Source of the DNA: Acidovorax sp. RAC01
GTDB taxonomy: Bacteria; Pseudomonadota; Gammaproteobacteria; Burkholderiales; Burkholderiaceae_C
NCBI RefSeq assembly: GCF_001714725.1
Contig: NZ_CP016447.1
Span: 3,529,501 to 3,593,500, forward strand
Reading direction: 5' to 3'
Length of the DNA stretch: 64,000 nt
Shown: piece after piece, positions 27,108 through 38,327 of the stretch
Layout: each line of letters begins with the position of its first letter
Numbering within the stretch: the first letter of the stretch is position 1
Translations under genes and position numbers: made by a program
Notes under the pieces: model-generated
What the model saw: only the letters and a program-made list of their open reading frames with translations
The model's database searches: none
Told to the model about the DNA's origin: nothing

Positions 27108-27522
27108 GGAGTGGTTCCTTTGTTTAGGCTTAAAGTAATTTACTCCATGGCCTCCAGCGTGCAAACCTATGGCTTACCCGAATCGGCCGCCAGCAGGGGC
27201 CCACGGCGCAGTCTGTTACGCGCTGCACACCGCGGTGTTCAGCAAGGGGTGGCGTTGCGCGGCACAATCCCAGTGACCCCGTGTGGTGCACGCCTGCAGC
27301 CCACCCAGCCCGTTTGGCAGCCTTTGCGGCCCCTTGCGTGCCGATGTGCCGCGGTGCGGTGTCTTGCTGGATCACTGCCCAGGTTGCGGCTACCTTGCCA
27401 AGCCAGGTTCTCCAGTCTTTGTGCCGATGTCTTCATCTTCTGACCGTCCCCCATCCTCTGCACGACCTGCGCTCGATCAGGGGCCCAAGCCTGTCTCACG
27501 CGCTGCTGGAGCGTGGGTGTGG
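27108..27522. other. Divergent intergenic region, cluster 1 transporter / HPP gene
   Basis: No supported gene. The left part carries the leader and AAAGGAA site of the binding-protein gene, with an AT-rich stretch (TTAAAGTAATTTAC, 27130-27143) suitable for its promoter. In-frame codons for the HPP protein extend back to 27283 but have weak codon bias. Confidence 0.5.
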
Positions 27523-28686
27523 ATGAAGAACTTCTGGCCGTCGCCGCTTGGCATAGACCGTGGCGAGCGCGTGCGATTTGTGGCCGGCGCAGTCGTCGGG
27601 GTGCTGGTGACGGCGCTTTTGGGTCGCTGGTGGGCGGGGCATGGGGTCGGCGGGCCCTGGCTGGTAGCGTCGCTTGGTGCCAGTGCCGTACTCGTGTTCG
27701 GCATGCCATCGAGCCCCTTGGCGCAGCCGTGGCCCGTGCTGGGTGGCAGCGCAGTGTCTGCGCTGGTGGGTACTGCTTGCGCTGCACTGATTCCCGACCC
27801 GGCACTTGCTGGCGCTGTGGCGGTGGGGCTGGCGGTAGCGCTGATGGTGCCCTTGCGCTGCCTGCATCCTCCTGGCGGCGCAATGGCGCTGTACATGGTG
27901 CTGACGGCGTCGGACGGGCTGCACCTGCCTGGGCTGTCGGTACTTCTGAATCTGCTGGTGCTGCTGGCAGTGGCGGTGGTCTACAACGGGCTGACGGGGC
28001 GGCGCTACCCGCATCCGCAACGGCGCGAACAGCGTGCCGATGCCCAGTCCGGGGGCTTCGCAGCGTCGGATGTGGATGCCGCCCTGGCGCACTACAACCA
28101 GGTGCTGGACATCAGCCGCGCAGACCTCGAAGGCCTGCTCCACCTGGCCGGACGTGCTGCATTCCAGCGCACGCTGGGCGACATCCGCTGCGCGCAGATC
28201 ATGTCCACCCCGCCGCTGGCTGTGGCCGCTGACGCCTCGCTCAAGGATGCCTGGGCTTTGATGCGTGCCCAGCAGATCAAGGCTCTGCCGGTAATGGATG
28301 CCAGCATGGTCGTGATCGGCATCGTCACGGTTGCCGATTTCATGCGCCTAGCCAATCTGGATGTTCACGAGGGCCTGGGTCAGCGGCTCAAGACGCTGGT
28401 GCTGGGGCGCAGTGGGCAGCCCACCACGGTCGGGGCCATCATGTCGAGCCCGGTCCAGGTGGCGCAGGTGGGCCAGCACGCCATGGACCTGGTGCCGCTT
28501 TTCTCGCAGGGCGGGCACCACCATGTGCCGATCGTGGATGGCGACCACCGGCTGCTGGGCGTCATTACCCAGAGCGATCTCATGCGTACCCTGGCACGAG
28601 CCCTGCAAGTGCCGGGCGAGGCCGCTGCGCACACCGCCGCTGTGGCCCCTCCCATCCCGCTGGCGGCTGATAGGCAAAAAGGGTAG
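27523..28686 (+). CDS. HPP-family membrane protein with two CBS domains
   Basis: A 387 aa protein. Residues 20-150 contain about four membrane segments with the HPP signature [16 protein letters not shown] and [20 protein letters not shown]. Residues about 220-360 hold a CBS pair ([20 protein letters not shown] and [20 protein letters not shown]), which in other proteins bind adenosine nucleotides. Cyanobacterial and plant HPP proteins have been linked to nitrite transport; function in this group is unknown. ATG 27427 would add 32 residues of low coding quality; 27523, just before NFWPSPLG, was preferred. The stop overlaps a candidate promoter for infA. Confidence 0.85.
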   Translation: MKNFWPSPLGIDRGERVRFVAGAVVGVLVTALLGRWWAGHGVGGPWLVASLGASAVLVFGMPSSPLAQPWPVLGGSAVSALVGTACAALIPDPALAGAVAVGLAVALMVPLRCLHPPGGAMALYMVLTASDGLHLPGLSVLLNLLVLLAVAVVYNGLTGRRYPHPQRREQRADAQSGGFAASDVDAALAHYNQVLDISRADLEGLLHLAGRAAFQRTLGDIRCAQIMSTPPLAVAADASLKDAWALMRAQQIKALPVMDASMVVIGIVTVADFMRLANLDVHEGLGQRLKTLVLGRSGQPTTVGAIMSSPVQVAQVGQHAMDLVPLFSQGGHHHVPIVDGDHRLLGVITQSDLMRTLARALQVPGEAAAHTAAVAPPIPLAADRQKG

Positions 28687-28699
28687 GGCGCGGTACAAT
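28671..28699 (+). promoter_or_regulatory. Candidate promoter of infA
   Basis: TAGGCA (28671-28676) and TACAAT (28694-28699) with a 17-base spacer. It overlaps the HPP stop codon and would give a leader of about 195 bases before infA. Confidence 0.45.
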
Positions 28700-28901
28700 C
28701 GACAGGCTTTGCACAGCGCTTGCCTGTCCATTGACGCCGGCTCTCCCGGCCACCTGCCTGATCTGCGCCACGGGTGCAGCGAACCCCACCGCCCGCAACG
28801 CCCCGTGTGTCGAGCAAGCATCGACCACGCGGAGACCTTCATGGCGGCGTTCCCCGGCGGTCAGCCGCAGATCACCGAATATTTGTATTGAAGAGATAAA
28901 C

Positions 28902-29153
28902 ATGGCCAAAGAAGAACTCATTGAAATGCAGGGCTCTGTCACGGAAGTGCTGCCCGACTCGCGCTTTCGCGTCACCCTGGACAACGGTCACCAGCTGATC
29001 GCTTACACGGGCGGCAAGATGCGCAAGCACCACATCCGCATCCTGGCGGGCGACAAGGTGTCGCTGGAAATGTCGCCCTACGACCTGAGCAAGGGCCGGA
29101 TCACTTTCCGCCACCTTGCCGGTCGCGGCCCAGGCCCTTCGTCCAGCCGTTGA
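28902..29153 (+). CDS. infA: Translation initiation factor IF-1, second-type copy
   Basis: An 83 aa OB-fold protein that binds the ribosomal A site during initiation. [40 protein letters not shown] and [18 protein letters not shown] match IF-1. The KEELIEM start, the longer C-terminal tail ([13 protein letters not shown]) and the absence of ribosomal protein genes nearby fit the second IF-1 copy that many Burkholderiales carry besides the one in the ribosomal protein operon; that other copy is not in this window. AAGAGAT precedes ATG 28902. A leader of nearly 200 bases follows the candidate promoter. Confidence 0.93.
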   Translation: MAKEELIEMQGSVTEVLPDSRFRVTLDNGHQLIAYTGGKMRKHHIRILAGDKVSLEMSPYDLSKGRITFRHLAGRGPGPSSSR

Positions 29154-29309
29154 TCGTTTTTTTCCGGCCCGGTGTGGCCGGTTGACACGGCAGGTGGCTC
29201 GGCCTGCGGTGTCCCGTCAGCATGGCTGCCTGACCGATCCGCTAAAAAATTCAAAAAAGCGTGCATCGAGCCAGAAACCACCCATTTGCCGGGTTAGAAT
29301 ACGAGCTGT

Positions 29310-29386
29310 CGGAGCGTAGCGCAGCCTGGTAGCGCATCTGCTTTGGGAGCAGAGGGTCGCGAGTTCGAATCCCGCCGCTCCGACCA
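29310..29386 (+). tRNA. tRNA-Pro (anticodon TGG)
   Basis: Seventy-seven bases with acceptor arms CGGAGCG / CGCTCCG, discriminator A and encoded CCA (29384-29386). The anticodon stem TCTGC / GCAGA encloses TTTGGGA, giving anticodon TGG, which reads Pro codon CCA and others by wobble. The T arm GAGTTCGAATCCC is standard. TAGAAT at 29295-29300 is a good -10 element; no clear -35 was found. Confidence 0.97.
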
Positions 29387-29395
29387 TTGTTTGAA

Positions 29396-29427
29396 AGCCC
29401 TGCAGCTTCATGCTGCAGGGCTTTTTT
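29396..29427 (+). terminator. Terminator of tRNA-Pro
   Basis: Stem AGCCCTGCAGC / GCTGCAGGGCT with a short loop followed by six T, 9 bases after the tRNA. Confidence 0.92.
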
Positions 29428-29544
29428 CATGGGGTTTGGTTTCATGCTGCCGGGCAGGTCCTGCAGGCTCCTGCCTTGGGACGCGTTCGGTAACATGGCG
29501 CCTTTCAAGCGATCGATCGCCCATCCATTCCCGAACCGCCGCCC

Positions 29545-30345
29545 ATGGCCAACCCCTCACCGTTCCTGCCGGCCTCGCCGTACAGCGCTTCAGGCGCCTT
29601 ACCCGGCCCGCGTTATGCGGCCGTGGATGCCCTGCGCGGGCTCGCCATGGTGTGGATGACGGTTTTTCACTTCTGCTTTGACCTCAGCCACTTCGGGCTG
29701 TGGCCGCAAAACTTCCGTGCCGACCCGTTCTGGACAACCCAGCGCACGTTCATTGTGAGTCTGTTCCTTTTCTGCGCAGGGCTCGGCCAGGCGATTGCCC
29801 TCTACCAGGGGCAGGGCTGGCTGCGTTTCGGCCGCCGGTGGCTCCAGATTGCGGGCTGCGCGTTGCTGGTTACCGCGGGCTCGTTCATCATGTTTCCGGG
29901 TAGCTACATCCACTTTGGGGTGCTGCATGGCATGGCAATCATGCTTCTGGTCGCCCGTGTGAGCGCAGGTTGGGGGCGCTGGCTGTGGCTCGCCGGGCTG
30001 GTGGCGCTGGCGTTGCCTGTGCTGTTCCAGCAGGCGCTGCCCATGCTTTGGCCTGAAGCGGCGAGTGTGTTCAACAGCAAAGCGCTGAACTGGCTGGGGC
30101 TGGTGACGCGCAAGCCGTTCACGGAGGACTACGTGCCGGTGCTCCCCTGGCTTGGCGTGCTCTGGTGGGGGCTGGCCTGCGGGCAGTGGCTTCTGTCTGC
30201 GCCTGCGCGGGTCATCCAGTCCCCATTACCGGCCGGACTGGCTCCGCTTGCCACGCTGGGCCGTTGGAGCCTGAGCTATTACATGCTTCACCAGCCCGTG
30301 ATGATTGGCTTGCTGATGGCTGCGATGTGGGTGGGTAACCGTTGA
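29545..30345 (+). CDS. DUF1624-type multi-pass membrane protein
   Basis: A 266 aa protein with about seven membrane segments. AVDALRGLAMVWMTVFHFCF near residue 26 is the DALRG-type motif shared by the DUF1624 family and eukaryotic heparan-alpha-glucosaminide acetyltransferase, which pass acetyl groups across membranes; activity in bacteria is not established. FGVLHGMAIMLL and LGRWSLSYYMLHQPVMIGLL near the C-terminus are also typical. It stands alone: the tRNA terminator lies upstream and convergent genes lie downstream. Start 29545 is the first ATG with the motif near the N-terminus. Confidence 0.82.
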   Translation: MANPSPFLPASPYSASGALPGPRYAAVDALRGLAMVWMTVFHFCFDLSHFGLWPQNFRADPFWTTQRTFIVSLFLFCAGLGQAIALYQGQGWLRFGRRWLQIAGCALLVTAGSFIMFPGSYIHFGVLHGMAIMLLVARVSAGWGRWLWLAGLVALALPVLFQQALPMLWPEAASVFNSKALNWLGLVTRKPFTEDYVPVLPWLGVLWWGLACGQWLLSAPARVIQSPLPAGLAPLATLGRWSLSYYMLHQPVMIGLLMAAMWVGNR

Positions 30346-30475
30346 TGCGGATCGACCGCGGGATTGTCTTTATGGTCCGCGACTGACCTTGGGGCGCGAG
30401 TTACAGGGGCGCAGGGCATCCGCTGTGGCATCGGCCATGCTGTAACGCACTCCTCTGGGGTGAGAGGCACCCCCA

Positions 30476-30504
30476 AAAACAAAACGCGGCCCAAGGGCCG
30501 CGTT
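30476..30504 (-). terminator. Terminator of the selO-msrB-yciB-bolA-ppiC run
   Basis: On the minus strand AACGCGGCCC / GGGCCGCGTT forms a stem followed by TTGTTTTT, 47 bases after the ppiC stop codon. Confidence 0.88.
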
Positions 30505-30551
30505 GTCGAGAGGTTGCATGCCCCCCAAGGGGCCCGAGCGCCCGTCGCTGG

Positions 30552-31337
30552 TTACTCGACCTTGGCCTTGGCGCGCAGGTCTTCCTGGAACTTGGCCAGC
30601 TTTTGCTGCTGCAGCTGTTGTGCCACCTGGGGCTTGACTTCGTCGAGCTTGGGCAACTCGGCCTGGCGCACGTCGTCCAGACGGATCACGTGCCAGCCGA
30701 ACTGGCTCTTCACGGGGGCGTCTGTCATCTTGCCCTTTTCGAGCTTGACCAGCGCTTCAGTGAACTCGCTCACATAGCTCGATGGGCTGGCCCAGTCCAG
30801 GTCGCCGCCCTTGGCGCCGGAGCCTGGATCCTTCGACTGCTTCTTGGCGATGTCCTCAAACTTGCCGCCCTTCTTGATGGAGGCAATGATGGCCTTGGCG
30901 TCGGCTTCCTTCTCGACCAGGATGTGGCTGGCCTTGTATTCCTTGCCGCTGTTGGCCGCTACGAACTTGTCGTATTCCGCCTGGATTTCGGCGTCGGTCA
31001 CGGGGTTCTTTTTCTGGAAGTCCATGAACAGTTCGCGGATCAGGATGGTCTGGCGGGCCAGGTCCATTTGCGTCTTGTAGTCAGGCGATGCTTCGAGGCC
31101 GCGCTTTTGCGCTTCCTGCATGAACACTTCGCGCGCGATGACTTCTTCCTTGATCTGGCCTTCGATGTCAGGCGTGACCGGACGGCCCGAGCGCTCGACC
31201 TGCTGCTTGAGGGCTTCGACACGTTCCTTCGGCACGGCCTTGCCGTTCACGATGGCGACGTTCTGGGCGGACACGGGCAGGGCCAACGTGCCCAGCACGG
31301 CAGCGGCCACGAGGCCGGACAGGAGCTGTTTCTTCAT
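30552..31337 (-). CDS. Periplasmic PpiC-type peptidyl-prolyl isomerase
   Basis: A 261 aa parvulin-family protein. Residues 1-23 are a signal peptide (MKKQLLSGLVAAAVLGTLAL..SAQ). A SurA-like helical region follows (about 30-125), then the parvulin domain (130-225) with EYKASHILVEKEADAKAII, GGDLDWASPSSYV and SQFGWHVIRLDDVR. It probably assists folding of exported proteins. It is the last gene of a five-gene run and is followed by a strong terminator. The start at 31337 gives the signal peptide at the N-terminus; longer frames lack sense. Resembles PrsA/SurA-like proteins annotated as foldases in Burkholderiales. Confidence 0.92.
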   Translation of the reverse strand: MKKQLLSGLVAAAVLGTLALPVSAQNVAIVNGKAVPKERVEALKQQVERSGRPVTPDIEGQIKEEVIAREVFMQEAQKRGLEASPDYKTQMDLARQTILIRELFMDFQKKNPVTDAEIQAEYDKFVAANSGKEYKASHILVEKEADAKAIIASIKKGGKFEDIAKKQSKDPGSGAKGGDLDWASPSSYVSEFTEALVKLEKGKMTDAPVKSQFGWHVIRLDDVRQAELPKLDEVKPQVAQQLQQQKLAKFQEDLRAKAKVE

Positions 31338-31404
31338 GCGGAATCCAAAAAAAGAGGAGTGTGTTTTGCCAGCTGATCGCCGGCCAACGGGATGTGGGGC
31401 CGGG

Positions 31405-31674
31405 TCAGAGAACTTCAATGGCCAGGGCGTGTACGCCCCCGTCAATAAATTCTTGCAGGGCATCATACACAAGGCGGTGCTGGGCTACGCGGCGCTGTCC
31501 TGTAAACAAAGGTGACGCTATGCGCACCCTGAAATGGGTGCCAAAACCGGTGCCATTGGCCCCGACATGACCGGCATGGTCTGCGCTTTCGTCCAGTACC
31601 TCCAAGGTCGAAGGTGTCAGGCGCTGAGACAGCGCATCGTGCATCTGTTGCGCAAGGGATGGGGTGGTTGTCAT
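31405..31674 (-). CDS. bolA: BolA family protein
   Basis: An 89 aa protein of the BolA family, partners of monothiol glutaredoxins in iron-sulfur cluster handling and stress or morphology control. Seen: LEVLDESADHAGHVGANGTG with the conserved His and GTHFRVRIASPLFTGQRRVA, then HRLVYDALQ with the conserved His. Length is typical. It starts 14 bases after yciB on the same strand and is followed after 67 bases by the PpiC-type gene. The BolA-YciB pairing is common in this bacterial group. Confidence 0.92.
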   Translation of the reverse strand: MTTTPSLAQQMHDALSQRLTPSTLEVLDESADHAGHVGANGTGFGTHFRVRIASPLFTGQRRVAQHRLVYDALQEFIDGGVHALAIEVL

Positions 31675-31688
31675 GCAGGTGGATGCGT

Positions 31689-32228
31689 TCAGGCGGCGGG
31701 CTCATCGCCCTTGAGGTGCGGCGCAATGTAGAAACCCTGGCCCACCAGGAAGACCAGCGGGAAGACGTAGCCCCAAAGCTTGAAGTCCACCCACGCCTCG
31801 GTCGAGAAGTTCATCACCACATATGCGTTCACCGCCGACATGAAAGCGCAATAAAGAATCCAGGCAATGTTCAGGCGCAGCCACACGGCGTCGGGCAGCA
31901 CTAGTTGGCTGCCCAGAAGCATCTTGAGGAAGTTCTTGCGAAACGCCCACAAGGCGATGGCCAGGGCCAGCGACATCGCACCGTAAAGCACCGTGGGCTT
32001 CCACTTGATGAAGCGGTCGTCCTGCAGCACGAGGGTGAGCGTGCCAAACAGCAGGATGAGCACCAGCGTGGCCTTGTGCATGGTCTGCAGGCGGCGGTCG
32101 ATGGCGTAGATCAGCCCCATCTGCACCACGGTGGCGGCCATCAAGACGGCCGTGCCCACGTAGATGCCGTAGAGCTTGTAGGCTCCGAAAAAGAGCAGGA
32201 TGGGGAAAAAGTCGATCAGGATTTTCAT
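31689..32228 (-). CDS. yciB: YciB/IspZ septation-associated membrane protein
   Basis: A 179 aa inner-membrane protein with five predicted membrane segments. [20 protein letters not shown] at the N-terminus, [14 protein letters not shown] and [20 protein letters not shown] near the C-terminus are diagnostic for YciB (also called IspA/IspZ), which takes part in cell envelope synthesis and division. It lies between msrB (17-base gap) and bolA (14-base gap), so it is cotranscribed with them. Confidence 0.94.
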   Translation of the reverse strand: MKILIDFFPILLFFGAYKLYGIYVGTAVLMAATVVQMGLIYAIDRRLQTMHKATLVLILLFGTLTLVLQDDRFIKWKPTVLYGAMSLALAIALWAFRKNFLKMLLGSQLVLPDAVWLRLNIAWILYCAFMSAVNAYVVMNFSTEAWVDFKLWGYVFPLVFLVGQGFYIAPHLKGDEPAA

Positions 32229-32245
32229 GAAGTCGCCAGCTTGGC

Positions 32246-32655
32246 TTAACGGTGACCTGCCTCGAAGTCGAGCGACGCCGAGTTCATGCAGTACCGCAGG
32301 CCGGTAGGGGCGGGGCCGTCTTCAAAGACATGCCCCAGATGCGCCCCGCATTGTGCACACACAGTTTCGGTGCGGACCATGCCATGGCTTCGGTCGACGA
32401 TCTCGGCGATGGCGCCGGGCACTGCCTGCGAGAAACTGGGCCAGCCGCAACCCGCGTCGAACTTGGTGCCCGAATCGAAAAGCTTGGCGTTGCAGCAGAT
32501 GCAGTGGTAGCTGCCGTCGGCCCAGTGGGCTTCGTACTTGCCGGTGAATGGCCGCTCGGTGGCGGCGTGGCGCGTGACCTGCAGGGCCGCTGGCTCGGCG
32601 CCTTTCTCGCGCAGCACGGCTTGCCACTCGGACTCGGTTTTCTGGATCGGGAAGG

Positions 32656-32659
<4 letters not shown>
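32246..32659 (-). CDS. msrB: Peptide methionine-R-sulfoxide reductase
   Basis: A 137 aa reductase of methionine-R-sulfoxide in proteins. The catalytic Cys is in [10 protein letters not shown], the resolving Cys region is [11 protein letters not shown], and zinc is bound by the pairs in [10 protein letters not shown] and [27 protein letters not shown] is strongly conserved. No signal peptide, so cytoplasmic. It overlaps selO by 4 bases (ATGA) and is therefore translationally coupled to it, which fits a shared role in oxidative stress. Confidence 0.96.
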
Positions 32660-34137
<1,478 letters not shown>

Positions 34138-34271
34138 CGGCTCGATTGTCTCGCAGGGGTGATGTCCCGGCATGCCGGGGGACATGCATCCAGAACTAGC
34201 AGCATGCGGGGGGTGGGACAACGATGTCTCCGGTGAGCGCGTTGGCGACCGCTGCCGGTGCTGCGCGCCCT

Positions 34272-34958
34272 TTACTGGGCGGCGGTGGCCGTCAGGTACG
34301 CATCCAGCGCCACGTCATCCAGGATGGCCACGCGCCCAAAGTCGAGCGAAACGATGCCCAGGCCCTCGAGCGCGCGCAGCACGCGGTTGACCGTCTGGCG
34401 CGACAGGCCGACCAGTTGCCCCAGCTCTTCCTGTGTGAGGTTCAGCCTGCGCGTGCTGCGCCAGAACAGGCGGCTCAGGTACAGCGCCACGCGGTGCTCG
34501 GGCGACTGCGTGCGGCCCGCTTCGATGATGGTCATGGCCTGGCCCAGGCGCATGTTCAGGTGCAGCACCAGGTACTGGTTGAATGCAAGGCTGGTCTGGC
34601 GCAGGGTTTCAAACAGGGGCAGCGGCAGGCACATCAGGGTGGTGGGCCGCAGGGCCACCACGCGGTAGCGCCGCGGCTCGGGTTTCATCGCAGAGCCCTC
34701 GCCGAACCACTCGCCGTCGGGCACGCCGATGAAGGCCGACAAACGCCCCTTGCCGGACGGGCTTTGCAGCATCACCAGCCCGGACAGCACCGCATGCCAG
34801 CCCTGCACGGCGCTGCCCGCGTCCATCATCACGTCGCCCTTGCCGGCCTGCGTGGCCGACACCTCGGCGCGCAGGCGTTCCTGCAGGGCGGGTGGCAACC
34901 CGGCAAACCAGGGTTGCGCCGCAATGAAACGTGGGGCGGTGAGGTGCGAGTCGAGCAT
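34272..34958 (-). CDS. Crp/Fnr-family transcriptional regulator
   Basis: A 228 aa regulator. Residues 15-135 form a cyclic-nucleotide-binding-like domain ([30 protein letters not shown]); the Cys cluster of FNR is absent. The C-terminal helix-turn-helix is [20 protein letters not shown] followed by [15 protein letters not shown]. It is divergent from the DmdB-like ligase gene across a 226-base region that holds a long inverted repeat (35057-35099), so it may control that gene. Effector and target site are not known. Confidence 0.9.
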   Translation of the reverse strand: MLDSHLTAPRFIAAQPWFAGLPPALQERLRAEVSATQAGKGDVMMDAGSAVQGWHAVLSGLVMLQSPSGKGRLSAFIGVPDGEWFGEGSAMKPEPRRYRVVALRPTTLMCLPLPLFETLRQTSLAFNQYLVLHLNMRLGQAMTIIEAGRTQSPEHRVALYLSRLFWRSTRRLNLTQEELGQLVGLSRQTVNRVLRALEGLGIVSLDFGRVAILDDVALDAYLTATAAQ

Positions 34959-35056
34959 CTGCGGATTGTCGCCCGGCCGTGCCGTGCGTTGCGGGTTATC
35001 CCTTGGCCTTTGTCAAGGCGACGACATGTGTTGGCGCGCGCGCGGTGCAACTGCAC

Positions 35057-35099
35057 ACTGTTGCCACCACCAGGGCGGGCGCGGCGGTGGCAACACAGT
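35057..35099. promoter_or_regulatory. Inverted repeat between regulator and ligase genes
   Basis: ACTGTTGCCACC (35057-35068) and GGTGGCAACACAGT (35086-35099) are complementary apart from a two-base bulge and enclose 17 G+C-rich bases. It could be a regulator binding site or a hairpin in the ligase leader, about 86 bases before the start codon. Confidence 0.45.
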
Positions 35100-35184
35100 C
35101 GCGTACAGGTCATCTGCCTGCGCGTTTGCCCGAGCGCCGCGCTACGATGACCGTTCCCTTCATTACAACAACCAAGGAGCACAC

Positions 35185-36828
35185 ATGCTGGGCCTGATGC
35201 AGAGCCAACCGCTGCTGATTTCTTCGCTGATCGAATTCGCCGAGCGCCACCATGGCGATGCCGAAATCGTCTCGCGCAGGGTGGAGGGCGACATCCACCG
35301 CTACACCTACCGCGACCTGGCGGCGCGCTCGCGCCAGCTGGCCAATGCGCTGGATGCGATGCAGTTGCAGTTCAGCGATCGCGTGGCCACGCTGGCCTGG
35401 AATGGCTACCGCCACATGGAGATGTACTTTGGCGTGAGCGGTTCGGGCCGCGTGCTGCACACCGTCAACCCCCGCCTGCACCCTGACCAGATCGCGTGGA
35501 TCGTCAACCACGCCGAAGACCAGGTGCTGTGCTTTGACCTGACCTTCCTGCCGCTGGTGCAGGCCGTGCACGCGCGCTGCCCCACCGTGAAGAAGTGGGT
35601 GGCCCTGTGCGATGCCGAACGGCTGCCCGCAGACTCGGGCGTGCCGGGCCTGGCCAGCTACGAAGAATGGATTGGCGCCTACCCGGCCGACTACGCCTGG
35701 CCCGAGTTTGACGAGAACTCGGCATCGAGCATGTGCTACACGAGCGGCACCACGGGCAACCCCAAGGCAGCGCTGTACAGCCACCGCTCGACCACGCTGC
35801 ACGCCTACGCTGCTGCGCTGCCGGACGTGATGTGCCTGTCGGCACGCGACTCGGTGCTGCCCGTGGTGCCCATGTTCCACGTCAATGCCTGGGGCATTCC
35901 GTACTCGGCGGCTCTCACCGGCTGCAAGCTGGTGTTCCCCGGCCCGGCGATGGACGGCAAGTCGATCTACGAGCTCATCGAATCCGAAAAGGTGAGCTAC
36001 GCCGCGGGCGTGCCCACGGTGTGGCAGATGATGCTGGGCCACATGAAGCCCGCGGGCCTGAAGTTCTCGACCCTGCGCCGCACGGTGATTGGCGGCTCGG
36101 CCTGCCCACCCGCCATGATCCACGCCTTCAAGGAAGACTACGGTGTGGAGGTGCTGCACGCCTGGGGCATGACCGAGATGAGCCCGCTGGGCACGCTGTG
36201 CACGCTCAAGAACAAGCACCTTGCGCTGTCCAAAGATGAGCAGATGAAGATCCTGCAAAAGCAGGGCCGTGCCATCTACGGCGTGGACATGAAGATTGTG
36301 GGTGGCGACGGCCAGGAGCTGCCCTGGGATGGCAAGACCTATGGCGACCTGCTGGTCAAGGGGCCGTGGATCGTGGGCAGCTACTTCAAGGGCGAGGGCG
36401 GTAACCCGCTCGTCAAGGACGCGCAGGGCCGCGGCTGGTTCCCCACGGGTGACGTGGCCACCATCGACGCCGACGGCTTCATGCAGATCACCGACCGTAG
36501 CAAGGACGTGATCAAGTCCGGCGGTGAGTGGATCAGCTCCATCGACATCGAGAACATTGCGATGGCGCACCCGTCGATTGCCATGGCGGCCTGTGTGGGC
36601 ATGCCGCACCCCAAGTGGGATGAACGCCCCATCGTGGCCGTGGTCAAGAAGCCCGGCACCGAGGTCACGCGCGAAGAATTGCTGGCCTTCTACGAGGGCA
36701 AGACCGCCAAGTGGCAGATCCCCGATGACGTGGTGTTTGTCGAGGCGATTCCTCTGGGCGCCACCGGCAAGATGCTCAAGACCAAGCTGCGCGAGCAGCT
36801 CAAGGACTACAGGCTCCCGGGCCTGTAA
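35185..36828 (+). CDS. DmdB-like acyl-CoA ligase (AMP-forming)
   Basis: A 547 aa adenylate-forming enzyme that activates a carboxylic acid to its CoA thioester using ATP. The P-loop motif is [18 protein letters not shown]5-type motif [12 protein letters not shown], the ATP-ribose Asp is in [15 protein letters not shown], the hinge [17 protein letters not shown] and the catalytic Lys region [13 protein letters not shown]. It most resembles ligases annotated as long-chain fatty acyl-CoA synthetase or 3-methylmercaptopropionyl-CoA ligase (DmdB). The start at 35185 has AAGGAG 7 bases upstream. Two upstream neighbours: a divergent Crp/Fnr regulator; downstream, a LIV-type transporter. Confidence 0.88.
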   Translation: MLGLMQSQPLLISSLIEFAERHHGDAEIVSRRVEGDIHRYTYRDLAARSRQLANALDAMQLQFSDRVATLAWNGYRHMEMYFGVSGSGRVLHTVNPRLHPDQIAWIVNHAEDQVLCFDLTFLPLVQAVHARCPTVKKWVALCDAERLPADSGVPGLASYEEWIGAYPADYAWPEFDENSASSMCYTSGTTGNPKAALYSHRSTTLHAYAAALPDVMCLSARDSVLPVVPMFHVNAWGIPYSAALTGCKLVFPGPAMDGKSIYELIESEKVSYAAGVPTVWQMMLGHMKPAGLKFSTLRRTVIGGSACPPAMIHAFKEDYGVEVLHAWGMTEMSPLGTLCTLKNKHLALSKDEQMKILQKQGRAIYGVDMKIVGGDGQELPWDGKTYGDLLVKGPWIVGSYFKGEGGNPLVKDAQGRGWFPTGDVATIDADGFMQITDRSKDVIKSGGEWISSIDIENIAMAHPSIAMAACVGMPHPKWDERPIVAVVKKPGTEVTREELLAFYEGKTAKWQIPDDVVFVEAIPLGATGKMLKTKLREQLKDYRLPGL

Positions 36829-36896
36829 AAAACTGTGGTGTCGCGGCCTCTGAAACTGGCACAGACCGAGGCGAGCGCACCAGTGGAACTGGCTCG

Positions 36897-36967
36897 GCCA
36901 GGCCACCGGGTGCGTCCCCCTCCCGCGCAGCGAGAGAGGGGGAAGGCGCGCAGCGCCACAGGGCGTG
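36897..36967 (-). repeat. CCCCCT-type palindromic repeat, copy 1
   Basis: Read on the minus strand it runs CCCTGTGGCGCTGCGCGCCT, TCCCCCTCTCTCGCTGCGCG, GGAGGGGGACGCACC, with nested short stems. It matches the copies at 42171-42270 and 53711-53796 in opposite orientation, and lies 69 bases after the ligase stop codon. Confidence 0.75.
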
Positions 36968-37073
36968 ACGCCTCGTTCAGTCACGTGTGCGACGCCGCTA
37001 GGGGCAATCCCTGAGCATCGCATTGTTGCAACGCGGTACGCTGCGTTCTACCGATTTACAAGGAGACAAAACC

Positions 37074-38306
37074 ATGAAATTCGCTATTAAGGCTGTAGCA
37101 GCCTCGGTAATCCTGGCAAGCGCTGGCGGCGCATTCGCTCAAAAAGGCGAGACCGTCAAAATCGCCTGGCTCGACCCCCTTTCCGGCCTGATGGCTGCAG
37201 TGGGCACGAACCAGCTCAAGAGCTTCCAGTTCATCGCCGAAGAGTTCAACAAGAAGAACGCTGCAGGCGTCAAATTCGAAATCATCGGTATCGACAACAA
37301 GCTGAGCCCGCAGGAAACCACCAGCGCATTGCGCTCGGCCATGGACCAGGGCGCCCGCTACATCGTGCAGGGCAACGGCTCTGGCCCTGCGCTGGCCATC
37401 ATGGACGCGCTGGAAAAGCACAACGCCCGCAACCCCGGCAAGGAAGTCGTGTTCCTGAACTACGCCGCGGTAGACCCTGACCTGACCAACAGCAAGTGCA
37501 GCTACTGGCACTTCCGCCTGGACGCCGACACCTCCATGAAGATGGAAGCGTTGACGACCTACATGAAGGACCTGCCCGAAGTCAAAAAGGTCTATCTGAT
37601 CAACCAGAACTACTCGCACGGCCACCAGGTTTCGAAGTTCGCCAAGGAAATGATGCAGCGCAAGCGCCCTGACGTGCAGTTCGTCGGCGATGACCTGCAC
37701 CCCCTGGCACAGGTGCGCGACTTCTCGCCCTACATCGCCAAGATCAAGCAGTCGGGTGCCGACAGCGTGATCACCGGCAACTGGGGTTCCGATCTGGCGC
37801 TGCTGATCAAGGCCGCCAACGATGCCGGCCTGAACAACGTCAACTTCTACACGTACTACGGTTCCGTCACGGGCAGCCCTACCGCCATGGGCGCGGCCGC
37901 TGCCGGCCGCGTGTACCAGGTGGCCTACGCGCACATGAACCTGCCTGGCCCGCTGAACCAGATCGTGGTGGACTACAAGAAGAAGTTCAACGACGACATG
38001 TACACCGGTGCCGTGTACCACGCGTTCACGCTGCTGAGCGAAGCATTCGCCAAGGCCAAGACGACTGACCCGGTGAAGGTGGCGGCCACCATGTCCGGCA
38101 TGAAGTTCAAGAGCTTCAACGGCGAAGTCGAGATGCGCAAGACCGACCACCAGCTGCAGCAGGGCCTGTTCATCGCCAAGTGGGAAAAGGCAGGCGGCAA
38201 GTTCCCGATCGATTCGGAGAGCACCGGCTACACGTTCGTTCCCGTGAAGTACTACGAGCCCTTTGTGGCCAGCACGCCCACGTCGTGCCAGATGAAGCGT
38301 CCCTGA
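37074..38306 (+). CDS. LIV-type ABC transporter substrate-binding protein (cluster 2)
   Basis: A 410 aa periplasmic binding protein. Residues 1-22 are a Sec signal peptide (MKFAIKAVAASVILASAGGA..). The mature part has TVKIAWLDPLSGLMAAVGTN, NKLSPQETTSALRSAMDQGA and VKKVYLINQNYSHGHQVSKF. Two Cys (in NSKCSYWHFR and at the C-terminal TSCQMKRP) could form a disulfide. AGGAGA precedes the start at 37074. It is followed by a terminator-like hairpin and then the permease genes, an arrangement that would give more binding protein than membrane parts. The nearby ligase and beta-oxidation genes suggest a carboxylic acid ligand. Confidence 0.9.
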   Translation: MKFAIKAVAASVILASAGGAFAQKGETVKIAWLDPLSGLMAAVGTNQLKSFQFIAEEFNKKNAAGVKFEIIGIDNKLSPQETTSALRSAMDQGARYIVQGNGSGPALAIMDALEKHNARNPGKEVVFLNYAAVDPDLTNSKCSYWHFRLDADTSMKMEALTTYMKDLPEVKKVYLINQNYSHGHQVSKFAKEMMQRKRPDVQFVGDDLHPLAQVRDFSPYIAKIKQSGADSVITGNWGSDLALLIKAANDAGLNNVNFYTYYGSVTGSPTAMGAAAAGRVYQVAYAHMNLPGPLNQIVVDYKKKFNDDMYTGAVYHAFTLLSEAFAKAKTTDPVKVAATMSGMKFKSFNGEVEMRKTDHQLQQGLFIAKWEKAGGKFPIDSESTGYTFVPVKYYEPFVASTPTSCQMKRP

Positions 38307-38327
38307 GCGCTGGTCTGAGTCGCTTCG

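Noticed and set aside
34138..34271. N-terminal extension of SelO up to 34221
   Set aside because: The extra residues lack homology character and ATG 34137 gives the normal family start.
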